Virus record (IMG/VR): IMGVR_UViG_3300032163_000678
Location: 1 to 34,321 of that record
DNA from: a virus
Direction: 5' to 3' (one strand)
DNA: 34,321 bases
The stretch's first letter is position 1, and each line of letters opens with the position of its first letter. The position numbers were made by a program, and so were the translations under genes. Positions 14,540-21,478 of this stretch are shown here, in pieces. The notes beneath the pieces are model-generated. The model made no database searches. It was not told the origin of the DNA and worked only from the letters and a program-made list of their open reading frames with translations.

Positions 14540-17212
14540 CTACCCACCCGCCACGAGCTTGGCGCCTGCGGCCCACAGGTCGCGCAGGAATTGCTGGCCC
14601 GCGCGGCGCACCAGGGGGCTCGATTTGCGGCCCGCGCGCTGCAACTCGACCACGATGCGCTGGGGGTTCATGCCGGCGACGATGGCCCCGAACTGCTCCG
14701 GGCCGAGCATCTCCAGGAGCGTCCTGGCCACGTTCTCGGGAGTTTCCCCGCTCGCCAGGGCCTGCTCCAGGGCCGGCGCGAACTTGTGGATCAGGTCGGG
14801 GGTCACCTCGATCTGCGGAGCGACGGCCGGCGAAGCAGGAGCTGCCTGCGCCTGCGGCGCCTGCTGTACCGCCGGGGCGGGTTGCATGGGAGCCTGCGGT
14901 TGCTGAGGGAGCGGCGGGCCCATCACCATCGGAGCGTGGTGGGGGATCATCTCCATGCCGCCACCGGTCATCGGCGGCGGGCCTGCCAGGTCGAGCGGGG
15001 GGCGGTTTACCGACGCGCGCGGATCCCCGAAGGCGATGCCGCCCTCGGTCGAGAAGCGCAGCGGTTCGCTCTGCATCCCCAGCGGCGGCGGCGCCTGCAT
15101 CATCCCCCGGGGGACGCTGTGCTGGGCAGACGCCTGCATCTGCTGGTACTGCGCGGCCTGCATCTGCTCCGGAGTCGCCCCGGGGGCGCGGAGGTTCCGG
15201 ACGGTCTCGCCCGCGCTCTGCACGATCTCGGGGAGCTTCTGGACGAGATCCATTCCGATCCGTCCCATCATCTCCTTCCAGTCCTTCGGCCCCTCGTCCT
15301 CGCTCTTGCCCGACGGGCCCCAGCCGAGCGCCGTGGCCGCAGCTTCCGCGCGCTCGATGTGCTTGGCGATGTCCTTGTTCTCCTCGGCTTCCTTGCGGTA
15401 CCGATCGGCCTCGCTCGTGATGCGGGTGATCTCCCCGCCCACCGTGCTGAGGCGGTTCTCGTACATGTCCTTCTGACCGGCGAGCCGCGTCTCGAACATC
15501 GTCTGCTGGCTCTTGGTGTCGCGGTCGTGCTGCCGGCGCTCGTCTTCCAGCCGCGTCGCGAACGCGCGCTCGCGCTCGTCCATCTGCCGGCGCATCTCGT
15601 CGCGCACCTCAGTCAGCCGTCGCTCGGACCGATCATCGGTGTCGCGGATGCGCGCCTCCGCTTTTCGCTCGGCCTCCTCGGCGCGCTTCTCCGCGCGCTC
15701 GACTTGCTCGCGCAGCCGGTCCTCCACGCGCTTCACATCCTCTGAGTGGCCGCGCAGCACCCGGTCCATTTCGGAGCGATAGCTGTCCGCCAGGCGCGTC
15801 AATTCGCCGCGGTGCTCGGTGGTGATCCGGGCGATCTCGGCGGCGCTCTTCTCGCTCAGCCGCGTGACTTCCGCCGAATGTTTGTCGCTCTGCCGGCCCA
15901 TCTCGGCGCGCATGTGCTCGACTGCCTTTGCGTCAGCGGGCTCGGGCTTGAGCATCGGGACGAGCGCATTGAGCATCGCCACCGCGTCGGCGGGGCGGTT
16001 GGCCGCGGCTTCGGCCTGCTGCTGCGCTGCTACGCGGTCACGGCGCTCCTGCTGCAGCTGTTCGCGCTGGAGACGCTCAGCCTTCTCCGCGTTCTCGCGG
16101 ATCGTCTGGATCATCTGCTCGTTGCCGCGCGCCATGAAGTCGAGAGTCGGGTTGATCCGCTGCTGCGCGGCTTCCTCGCGGGCACGCGCTTCCTCCCGCT
16201 GCTTCTCCTCGCGGTCGCGAAGGCGCTCTTCGTGCGTCAGCTGCGCCTCGAAAATCTTTGCGTCGGCGGTCGTGGTGGGGCGGGCGTACCCGGCCCCGCC
16301 TGGAGACGTCTGAAAGGCTGGACCGAATCGCATGGCTTCCTCATCTTCTGGGTCACCGCTACCGTGCCCATCGTCGTCGAGTACCGCGGCCTGCAGGTTC
16401 GGCGGATAGACCGCCGTCGAAATGCTCACGTTCACGGCGGCAGTCAGCGCCTTCACGCGCGGCACGCCGGTGCGCGGATCTATTGCCCCGCCGCGCTTCG
16501 GTGGCCCGTAGAGCACGAGCGCGTAATCCCCACCGCCGTACTCGCGCACGAAATCGCGGGGCGTCATGTAGCGCTGGATCGAGCGCTGCAGGCCCTTGCA
16601 CACGACGCCGCTGTAGTGCGGCGGCCCCTTGCGCTCGACGCGGATGTAGTACTGCCCGTTGCCGATCATCGGGCAGCGGCTCATCAGGTCCTCGATGCTG
16701 CGCGGGGGATGATCCCCGACGAGGTCCTCGGGGGGCAGCTCGCTGTCCATCGCCACCCCGTCCTGGAGAAGCGGATTCAGCTCGGGGGGAGGGATGGGGT
16801 CGGAGCCCATCGCGTAGATCCGCGTGTGCTGCGCCACCTCGGCCACCGTCGGGATCGGCGGGGCAGTCGAGCGGTGCTTCACCACCAGCTCATCGATGCT
16901 GCGCGGGCGGCCGTTGCCGTTCGCGCTACTGAAGCCGTGCCCGTGAAAGGGAGGATCGGGCTCGCGCTCCGACTCCGGCGGGTCTGGGTCATCATCCGGA
17001 TCCGGAGCGGGGGGGACCAGGGGTTGAGTCTGCAGCTCCCGGATCTCGCTCGCGCTGGTCGGCACCAGGCCCGCGGCGTTCTTGCGCGCGGCGATATTTG
17101 CGCGGCGCACCTCCTGAGCGCGAGCAAGCCCCGCCCGCTGCGCGTCGCTCTGCGGACGCTTCACGCGGGGGGCGGGGACCGTCTCAGTGCCGGGGTCAGC
17201 TTGGTCGTCCAC
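14540..17212 (-). CDS. 890-residue coiled-coil protein, likely structural or scaffold
   Basis: GTG at 17212 overlaps the previous gene by 17 bases. The N-terminus is basic (QRAGLARAQEVRRANIAARK), then acidic/proline-rich. Residues ~175-290 form a globular beta-containing domain (GQYYIRVERKGPPHYSG, GGGDYALVLYGPP). From ~residue 325 to ~640 there is one very long charged coiled coil (Arg/Glu/Gln-rich). A Pro/Gln/Met-rich segment and a short helical C-terminus with EQALASGETPENVARTLLEM follow. It could be a scaffold, tape-measure-like or DNA-packaging accessory protein; no family is recognised. Long plus-strand open frames across it are shadows. Confidence 0.8.
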   Translation of the reverse strand: MDDQADPGTETVPAPRVKRPQSDAQRAGLARAQEVRRANIAARKNAAGLVPTSASEIRELQTQPLVPPAPDPDDDPDPPESEREPDPPFHGHGFSSANGNGRPRSIDELVVKHRSTAPPIPTVAEVAQHTRIYAMGSDPIPPPELNPLLQDGVAMDSELPPEDLVGDHPPRSIEDLMSRCPMIGNGQYYIRVERKGPPHYSGVVCKGLQRSIQRYMTPRDFVREYGGGDYALVLYGPPKRGGAIDPRTGVPRVKALTAAVNVSISTAVYPPNLQAAVLDDDGHGSGDPEDEEAMRFGPAFQTSPGGAGYARPTTTADAKIFEAQLTHEERLRDREEKQREEARAREEAAQQRINPTLDFMARGNEQMIQTIRENAEKAERLQREQLQQERRDRVAAQQQAEAAANRPADAVAMLNALVPMLKPEPADAKAVEHMRAEMGRQSDKHSAEVTRLSEKSAAEIARITTEHRGELTRLADSYRSEMDRVLRGHSEDVKRVEDRLREQVERAEKRAEEAERKAEARIRDTDDRSERRLTEVRDEMRRQMDERERAFATRLEDERRQHDRDTKSQQTMFETRLAGQKDMYENRLSTVGGEITRITSEADRYRKEAEENKDIAKHIERAEAAATALGWGPSGKSEDEGPKDWKEMMGRIGMDLVQKLPEIVQSAGETVRNLRAPGATPEQMQAAQYQQMQASAQHSVPRGMMQAPPPLGMQSEPLRFSTEGGIAFGDPRASVNRPPLDLAGPPPMTGGGMEMIPHHAPMVMGPPLPQQPQAPMQPAPAVQQAPQAQAAPASPAVAPQIEVTPDLIHKFAPALEQALASGETPENVARTLLEMLGPEQFGAIVAGMNPQRIVVELQRAGRKSSPLVRRAGQQFLRDLWAAGAKLVAGG

Positions 17213-17750
17213 GCTTCGCCGCTACGGCCGGGGCCGCCTCCTCATCGCCGTCGCCGTCGCCGCCGTCCGCCTCGTCCTCGTCTTCCTCTTCGTCCTCCTC
17301 TTCGGGGGGCTCATCGTTCGTGATCTCGGCCACGCGCGCGAGAGTCGTGTCGGTGTCGTCGATGACCACCTGGATCTGACCCTTGTGGGCCGCGTCCGCG
17401 ACCTTCAGCATGTTGCTCAGTAGCTCGCGGTAGGCCAGCAGGTGGCGCGTGATCGCGTCCGCGTCGTCGGGGTAGAGCACCGAGTCCTCGGGCTCGCCGC
17501 CCGGCTCGGGCAGCTCTTCCAGCAGCTCGTCCATGTCCGCCTGGAGAATCACCACCTCGCCCAGCGTGAGCGAGGCGAAGTCCTTCAGCAGCGTCATCAC
17601 CGTGTCGGCCATCTCGGACATGGCCATGCTGACGGTCGTCTCCGGGGCGGCGGCGAGCAACTTGATTCGATCGCGGTGCGCCTCCATCTCCGTGATCAGC
17701 TTGTCCATGTGCTCGGCTTGACTGGTCTGCGGCTCTGCGTCGTCGGGCAT
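17196..17750 (-). CDS. Acidic helical protein, 184 aa
   Basis: ATG at 17750 shares a base with the previous stop (TGATG); a GTG one codon earlier is possible. The first ~140 residues are helical with a Met/Leu-rich pattern. The tail is extremely acidic (runs of Glu/Asp mixed with Gly) and ends AAKRGRPS. Such tails occur in scaffold- and histone-chaperone-like proteins; it could pair with basic proteins such as its basic N-terminal neighbour or the Arg-rich protein at the left edge. Function unknown. Confidence 0.7.
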   Translation of the reverse strand: MPDDAEPQTSQAEHMDKLITEMEAHRDRIKLLAAAPETTVSMAMSEMADTVMTLLKDFASLTLGEVVILQADMDELLEELPEPGGEPEDSVLYPDDADAITRHLLAYRELLSNMLKVADAAHKGQIQVVIDDTDTTLARVAEITNDEPPEEEDEEEDEDEADGGDGDGDEEAAPAVAAKRGRPS

Positions 17751-18430
17751 CACGAGGGGGTACCTTTGGGTTTTTCTGCGGCCAGTGCTGCGGTCACATC
17801 GAAGTCGTCGACGGGCTGTGCGGCTTTCTTCGCACGCACGTCAGCGATGATCTTCGCGTCGAACACGTCGATCTTCTCCTGCTCGTTGCCGTAGGGCGGC
17901 TCGCGCAGCTCGCACGCGAGCACCTGCGTGTTGCCGAGGGACAGGAACTCCCCCTCATCGGTGCGTCGCGCCGTGCAGAGCCGCACGGCGTTGCTGTACT
18001 CGGGATCGTCGGGGAAGGGCGTGAGCTGGCGCGCGTAGTGGTGGCACTGCGGCCGCACTGGTTCGACTTCCAGCCATTCGGTGGTGGGGAAGCCGAGCAT
18101 CGTGCGCCCCTTGACCGGGACACGGTAGGCCCCGATCGGCGTCCGCCTCACCTGCGCGGGCGTGAAGGTCTGCTCGATCACCCCCCACTCGTCGCGCAGC
18201 ACGAACGTCGAGTAGTCACCCATGCAGACGAAGCGCTCGGGGTCGAGATCAGGCGCCTCCGCGTCCTTGATCGAGTTGGCCGGCATCGGGCGCGGCAGCC
18301 CATCCTGAGGGTCGAAGCCGTGGATCGCGGGCCCCTCCGGAAACGCCTGGTACAGCTCGTCCTGGATGCTGGGGGCCTCGACCATGTGGCGGGGCGCCCC
18401 GGGGCGGTCGTCCGCGCCGTTCGTCGTCAT
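17750..18430 (-). CDS. Unknown soluble protein, 226 aa
   Basis: ATG at 18430, 16 bases after the previous stop. Residues ~65-200 look like a compact alpha/beta domain (VCMGDYSTFVLRDEWG, YRVPVKGRTMLGFPTTEW) with His/Cys residues (CHHYARQ, VRLCTARR, VLACELREP) that might bind metal. No membrane helix. Its stop overlaps the acidic protein and it sits directly before the coiled-coil protein, suggesting a shared structure. A TTGACA with a weak TACACT (15-bp spacer) upstream is too poor to call a promoter. Confidence 0.7.
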   Translation of the reverse strand: MTTNGADDRPGAPRHMVEAPSIQDELYQAFPEGPAIHGFDPQDGLPRPMPANSIKDAEAPDLDPERFVCMGDYSTFVLRDEWGVIEQTFTPAQVRRTPIGAYRVPVKGRTMLGFPTTEWLEVEPVRPQCHHYARQLTPFPDDPEYSNAVRLCTARRTDEGEFLSLGNTQVLACELREPPYGNEQEKIDVFDAKIIADVRAKKAAQPVDDFDVTAALAAEKPKGTPS

Positions 18431-18446
18431 GCCGCACAGAGTGTAG

Positions 18447-18986
18447 CTACGCGGGCAACCTGTCAACCGGCTCGTTCGTCAAGCTCGGCGATGGTACCTG
18501 GAGCACTGGCGCGGGCGGTGAAGTCGGTGCCTGGATCAGCTCTGCCGGAAGGGCGAGCCCCATCTCAGCGGCGATGACGACAAGCGACCCGTTTCGGAGC
18601 GGGTGCGGCCGACGCGGCGGGGTCCCTGTGGCGGCCTGATACTCGCGCGCCATCGCCAGGTACTGGAGGGTCAGTGATTCGATCTCACGGAACAGCATCG
18701 ACTGCGCTCCGCCCGCTTCGGCGAGCGTCGTCTGGTAAAGCTGCCGGGCCGATGTCGCCTCGCGCACGCACCCCTCGATCTTCTCGTAGTACTCGTCAGC
18801 GCGCTTCCGCTGCCGCTCGGTCTCCGCGCGCTGGTCGTACACGTCGATCGATGCCGACGCGAACACCTGCTCGATCGTGCTGACCGATTTGCTCACAAAG
18901 CGGCGGGCCATGAACACGCAGGCGGCCCAGCCCGCGAGAAGTCCGAGAACGAAAACGATCAGAAGCCAGACGGGGGGGTGGTTCAT
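18447..18986 (-). CDS. N-terminally anchored coiled-coil protein, 179 aa
   Basis: ATG at 18986 overlaps the HNH stop (ATGA). It begins with a membrane helix (WLLIVFVLGLLAGWAACVFMA, residues ~7-27) followed by RR, then ~90 residues of charged coiled coil with Arg/Glu (AETERQRKRADEYYEKIE) and a Pro-rich tail. This topology resembles inner-membrane spanins or segregation-type membrane proteins. Without a partner lipoprotein gene beside it, the spanin idea stays weak. Confidence 0.7.
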   Translation of the reverse strand: MNHPPVWLLIVFVLGLLAGWAACVFMARRFVSKSVSTIEQVFASASIDVYDQRAETERQRKRADEYYEKIEGCVREATSARQLYQTTLAEAGGAQSMLFREIESLTLQYLAMAREYQAATGTPPRRPHPLRNGSLVVIAAEMGLALPAELIQAPTSPPAPVLQVPSPSLTNEPVDRLPA

Positions 18987-19498
18987 CGGTCCTGATACTT
19001 GGTTGCGAGCCGCTCGAAAGCAAGGGAGACGGCGCTCCGGTGGCCTGGCTGCGCCTCGGGGTAGCGCTCGGCACCGTGGCAACGCGAGCAGAGCCACCGA
19101 ACGGCCGCGGGGGCAGAGAAGTCCTCGTGGTGGGCCTCCACCGATTCGGTGGTGCCGCACGTCTCGCAGGGGCCCGGCGTCAGGGTGCCGCGCTTGACCC
19201 TCATCGCGACGAGCTTCCGGGCGCGGACCTTCGCCGCGTACTCCGGATCCGTCCGGTACCGCTCGGTCTCAGCCCCTGGCGTCCTGGCGCGCGCCAGGCG
19301 TGTCCGCTCGGCCGAGTACGCCTTGCAGTACCGCTGCCTGCCGTTCTCTCGGCAGCGACCGAAATTCTCTTTCGGCTCAAAGCACTGGTGTCCCGAGCAC
19401 CATCTTTCGGCGGGCGCGTCCGGATCGCCCCCAACGTCAGCAGGCTGCCGCCTGACACGTTTCTTGGTTTGAACGGCAAATCGGGGCATCTGCAACAT
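18983..19498 (-). CDS. HNH homing-type endonuclease with two zinc motifs
   Basis: 171 residues. The C-terminal part reads CETCG (111-115), VEAHHEDF (His123-His124), WLCSRCHGAER (Cys137, Cys140, His141), the zinc-structured HNH pattern common in phages. The N-terminal half has a separate Cys/His cluster (WCSGHQCF, C49, YC58K) followed by a Lys/Arg-rich helix, the usual DNA-binding arm of such nucleases. It may be a mobile nuclease or act in packaging or recombination. No ribosome site precedes the ATG; instead the start codon lies inside a perfect 20-bp palindrome. An ATG three codons in is possible. Confidence 0.85.
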   Translation of the reverse strand: MLQMPRFAVQTKKRVRRQPADVGGDPDAPAERWCSGHQCFEPKENFGRCRENGRQRYCKAYSAERTRLARARTPGAETERYRTDPEYAAKVRARKLVAMRVKRGTLTPGPCETCGTTESVEAHHEDFSAPAAVRWLCSRCHGAERYPEAQPGHRSAVSLAFERLATKYQDR

Positions 19499-19513
19499 TA
19501 CACGTGTAATGTT
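19494..19513. promoter_or_regulatory. Perfect 20-bp palindrome centred on CACGTG
   Basis: Bases 19494-19513 form an uninterrupted palindrome (half-site AACATTACAC). It is AT-rich in a GC-rich neighbourhood, fills the gap between the RuvC-like stop and the HNH gene, and covers the HNH start codon. A protein dimer site (operator) controlling the HNH gene is the simplest reading; a nuclease target is an alternative. Confidence 0.65.
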
Positions 19514-20032
19514 TCACACTTTCCCACGTGGGATTTCAGCAACAGCGCACGCCTGCGCCCCGGCCACGGCCGCGGCGGTCGCGAGCAGGACGCGCTTGTC
19601 GCGCGAGAGCGGCGCGCGGTTCACGGCCCGCCGGACGTACGCCGAAACGGCGCGGGGGTCGTCCACGGTGAAGGCTGCCTGGAGCAGGTCGTAGGTGCCG
19701 AAGTCGTACACGGGGATTCTCAGCAGGTCACCGATCGTCCTGAGCGCGAGTCGCACGAGCGCGACGTTCGCCGGATCCTCGGTGGGGTCACAGGGAGGCC
19801 CAAATGCCAACACGGCGGGGGGGTGACGGTCAAGCACGATGTCGAGCACGAGCCGGTGGGCCCGGCACCGGCGGGCGATCTCCCAGGCGTCCCGGGGAGT
19901 CAGCCCCCGGCCGGCGTGAAGCACATCCGCGTCGATGGGTTTGAGATAGCTCGGGCAACTGGCGGCGGCGACGGTGGCGACCACGCTGTAGGCCACGCTG
20001 TGCAGGCCAGGGGCGATTCCGAGCGCGATCAC
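19514..20032 (-). CDS. RuvC-fold protein lacking the usual acidic residues
   Basis: 172 residues, close to RuvC length. The start MIALGIAPGLHSVAYSVV matches RuvC motif I (GIDPG....GY) except that the catalytic Asp7 is Ala. The second acidic position (normally a Glu in a beta strand) appears as VLAFGPP, and the C-terminal DAADALA-type helix appears as KRVLLATAAAVAGAQA without the acid pair. I infer a RuvC/RNase H-fold that may bind branched DNA without cutting it. GTG start; the -10 box ends 10 bases upstream, so the message is likely leaderless. First gene of a unit with HNH and assembly-type genes. Confidence 0.5.
   Translation of the reverse strand: MIALGIAPGLHSVAYSVVATVAAASCPSYLKPIDADVLHAGRGLTPRDAWEIARRCRAHRLVLDIVLDRHPPAVLAFGPPCDPTEDPANVALVRLALRTIGDLLRIPVYDFGTYDLLQAAFTVDDPRAVSAYVRRAVNRAPLSRDKRVLLATAAAVAGAQACAVAEIPRGKV
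19522..19533. promoter_or_regulatory. Second palindrome, 12 bp, same CACGTG core
   Basis: TCCCACGTGGGA is a perfect palindrome in the last codons of the RuvC-like gene. Its centre is 24 bp from the centre of the 20-bp palindrome and it has the same core, so the two could be a cooperative operator pair. Confidence 0.45.
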
Positions 20033-20042
20033 TCGGAAGGGG

Positions 20043-20072
20043 ACCCTACCCCGTCAGCCGGTCAGTGGACAA
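20043..20072 (-). promoter_or_regulatory. Promoter of the RuvC-like unit, leaderless type
   Basis: Minus-strand TTGTCC (20072-20067), 18-bp spacer, TAGGGT (20048-20043). The GTG start codon follows 10 bases after the -10 box, leaving only about 3-4 bases of untranslated leader and no room for a ribosome site. Confidence 0.6.
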
Positions 20073-20076
20073 GTGC

Positions 20077-20424
20077 TCACGCTGCGCGTTCGGTCACCAG
20101 GGCACGGAGTGCCAGTGGAAGCTGCGAGACCAGGCGAGCCCCGGAGGGCGCGAGCGCGAGCGCGGTGGCCTCGTTGCCGAAGTCGAACTCCCGGAACACC
20201 GCGTGGGGCACGGCGGCGGCATGCGCGCGCTCGGTGAGCGCCGCGAGAGCGGGCTCGTCAGGGACCTGGAGCACGACCAGGTTGTTCGAGTCGCGGTACC
20301 ACTCCGCGTCGACGGCGGGGTGCGTGGCGGTGAACGCGCGGAGCGCGTGGCACGCTTGCGCGAGCTGCGCACCGGGAGCGAGATCAGCGCGGGCGATCAG
20401 GAACAGCTTGGCGTTCGGGCTCAT
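20077..20424 (-). CDS. Pth2-type peptidyl-tRNA hydrolase
   Basis: 115 residues, the normal length for the family. Recognised by ARADLAPGAQLAQACHA (residues 11-27; family pattern R.DL....G...AQ.CHA), the central W..SNNLVVLQVPDE, and FREFDFGNEATALAL with the following P and LPLAL. Pth2 enzymes, typical of archaea and eukaryotes and scattered in bacteria and phages, release stalled peptides from peptidyl-tRNA. It lies 40 bases downstream of three phage tRNA genes on the same strand, which supports a role in tRNA quality control during infection. ATG preceded by GAAAGG at some distance. Confidence 0.85.
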   Translation of the reverse strand: MSPNAKLFLIARADLAPGAQLAQACHALRAFTATHPAVDAEWYRDSNNLVVLQVPDEPALAALTERAHAAAVPHAVFREFDFGNEATALALAPSGARLVSQLPLALRALVTERAA

Positions 20425-20464
20425 GGGCAGAGGGCCTTTCGTGAAGGTCGGTGGGAAGCAAGGG

Positions 20465-20537
20465 CGCGCCCGGGTGGAATCGAACCACCGTGGCCGGGGT
20501 CATTACCCCCGGTGCCAAACCACTTGGCAACAGGCGC
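20465..20537 (-). tRNA. tRNA-like gene 1, enlarged anticodon arm (possibly AAU)
   Basis: 73 bases. Acceptor GCGCCTG pairs with CGGGCGC, D-stem GCC/GGC, T-arm GGTGG-TTCGATT-CCACC, discriminator G, no encoded CCA. The anticodon stem CCGGG/CCCGG closes a 9-base loop (GGTAATGAC) instead of 7; alternatively the stem is 6 bp with a 7-base loop GTAATGA, giving U33 and anticodon AAU. Either way the arm is two bases longer than normal. Identity therefore uncertain. Confidence 0.75.
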
Positions 20538-20561
20538 AGATCGCGAACAGGACCGATTCGG

Positions 20562-20634
20562 CGGGCATGCCTGGCTACGAACCAGGGACCTCCGCGGCTT
20601 TCACCGCGGCGCTCTACGACTGAGCTACACGCCC
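20562..20634 (-). tRNA. tRNA-like gene 2, probable tRNA-Phe(GAA) with 8-base loop
   Basis: 73 bases. Acceptor GGGCGTG/CATGCCC, D-arm GCTC-AGTCGTA-GAGC, T-arm CCTGG-TTCGTAG-CCAGG, variable AGGTC, discriminator G, no CCA. Anticodon stem CCGCG/CGCGG encloses eight bases, GTGAAAGC. U33, GAA and A37 are in the right order for Phe, but one base is extra; the flanking G and C could pair to leave a 6-base loop. The D-loop lacks the usual GG pair. Confidence 0.78.
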
Positions 20635-20638
20635 GAGG

Positions 20639-20721
20639 CTCCGAGGGGTCGAATTGAACGACCGACCTCCCAGGTGGCCCCGAGGGACCACCCGGGCGCT
20701 CTACCACTGAGCTACCCCAGA
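20639..20721 (-). tRNA. tRNA-like gene 3, grossly expanded anticodon arm
   Basis: 83 bases. Acceptor TCTGGGG/CCTCGGA, D-arm GCTC-AGTGGTA-GAGC, T-arm GGTCG-TTCAATT-CGACC and a normal AGGTC variable region are all present. Between anticodon-stem strands CCCGG and CTGGG there are 18 bases rather than 7, which can extend the stem to 9 bp (CCCGGGTGG/CCACCTGGG) with a 10-base loop. A weaker parse gives a mismatched 5-bp stem with loop GTGGTCC (GGU, Thr) and a 12-base variable region. Only 4 bases separate it from gene 2. It may be a tRNA mimic, contain an insertion, or be degenerate. Confidence 0.55.
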
Positions 20722-20731
20722 ATGCGAGAAA

Positions 20732-20757
20732 CCCCACGCCCGCGACGCGGGGTGGGG
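20732..20757 (-). terminator. GC-rich hairpin before the tRNA genes
   Basis: An 11-bp stem with one bulge and a 3-base loop, followed on the minus strand by TTTCTC. It could terminate readthrough from the upstream unit or act as an attenuator or processing signal 10 bases before tRNA gene 3. The T-run is short. Confidence 0.45.
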
Positions 20758-20771
20758 GGCTGCCGAACGCG

Positions 20772-20802
20772 ATCTCACCGAAGCCCTGGGGCTGCCGGTC
20801 AA
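20772..20802 (-). promoter_or_regulatory. Candidate tRNA-unit promoter
   Basis: TTGACC (20802-20797), 19-bp spacer, TGAGAT (20777-20772) on the minus strand, between the stop of the preceding gene and the tRNAs. The -35 box is the one used elsewhere in the window; the -10 is weak. Confidence 0.35.
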
Positions 20803-20829
20803 TGCTGCGAGCGGTGCATGGGTGTGAGG

Positions 20830-21222
20830 TTAGGTCGAGGCAGGCGGCGTGTCAAGCGGGTCGACGGGCCACTCCCAATCGCTCGGGTCCCAAAATCCAT
20901 CGTCGTACGTTTCGAGGCTGACGTACACTGGCGTGTTTTCTGACGCACCGAGCGCGATCAGTGCGTGCATCCCGGCGGTCACGGCCTCGTCCACCGACGC
21001 GCAGGGCTGGTGCAGGGCAAGCGGGTGGGGCACATCGAGCAGCAGCGGCTGGCCCTGCGAGGCGCGGCACTCGGGCACGTACTTAAGAAACTGTTCCTCC
21101 ATTAAGTCGACGATGAGAAAGCAGTGGGCCTCGGCGGGGGCACTGATCAGGCGCTGAAGCCAGAGTCGGAGCACCGGTGGCAAAGCCGCCAGCCGCACCG
21201 CCGGCACCAGCACCGGGCTCAC
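20830..21222 (-). CDS. Unknown protein, 130 aa
   Basis: GTG start overlapping the previous stop (GTGA). The N-terminal part is helical with hydrophobic residues (LRLWLQRLISAP), followed by an alternating beta/alpha segment (HCFLIVDLMEEQF, PVYVSLETYDD) and an acidic, Trp/Pro-rich tail. No membrane helix or metal cluster is obvious. Last protein gene before the tRNA genes. Function unknown. Confidence 0.65.
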   Translation of the reverse strand: MSPVLVPAVRLAALPPVLRLWLQRLISAPAEAHCFLIVDLMEEQFLKYVPECRASQGQPLLLDVPHPLALHQPCASVDEAVTAGMHALIALGASENTPVYVSLETYDDGFWDPSDWEWPVDPLDTPPAST

Positions 21223-21470
21223 GCGCTCTTGCCGCCGCCGGGCTCGGTCTGGTCGCCCCAGAGCGCGGCGATCTGCGCGTCGACCGCGGCGTCCACCGAA
21301 GCCACGCGCGAGTCCAGCGTGTCAACCAGGGCGGGCAGCAGTTCCGCGTGGGGGATGCCTTTCTTGCCGGCCCAGCTGGTCGCGAGCTTGCGCAGCTCGG
21401 GGATCAGGTGCGGCGCCTCGGTGGCGACGAACCGGAGTAGCGAAATCACAAACGAAAGCGGTGCGGCCAT
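21219..21470 (-). CDS. Unknown helical protein, 83 aa
   Basis: ATG at 21470, 8 bases after the previous stop, weak ribosome site. The chain has an amphipathic, fairly hydrophobic N-terminus (LSFVISLLRFVATEA) and a second helix (LVDTLDSRVASVDAAVDAQI). Could be membrane-associated. No family recognised. Confidence 0.6.
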   Translation of the reverse strand: MAAPLSFVISLLRFVATEAPHLIPELRKLATSWAGKKGIPHAELLPALVDTLDSRVASVDAAVDAQIAALWGDQTEPGGGKSA

Positions 21471-21478
21471 GGTTGTTG

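Noticed and set aside
12787-15745. Very long plus-strand open frames (877 and 423 codons)
   Set aside because: They are antisense to the fibre, His/Gly and coiled-coil genes, start in odd places, and have Arg/Ala/Gly composition typical of shadow frames in GC-rich DNA.
18437-18466. Promoter TTGACA with TACACT before the gene at 17750
   Set aside because: The spacer is only 15 bp and the -10 is poor compared with the 18-bp promoters elsewhere.
18447-18986. Inner-membrane spanin call for the anchored coiled-coil protein
   Set aside because: No embedded or adjacent outer spanin lipoprotein is present; the only lipoprotein of the leftward genes is 3.3 kb away in another unit.
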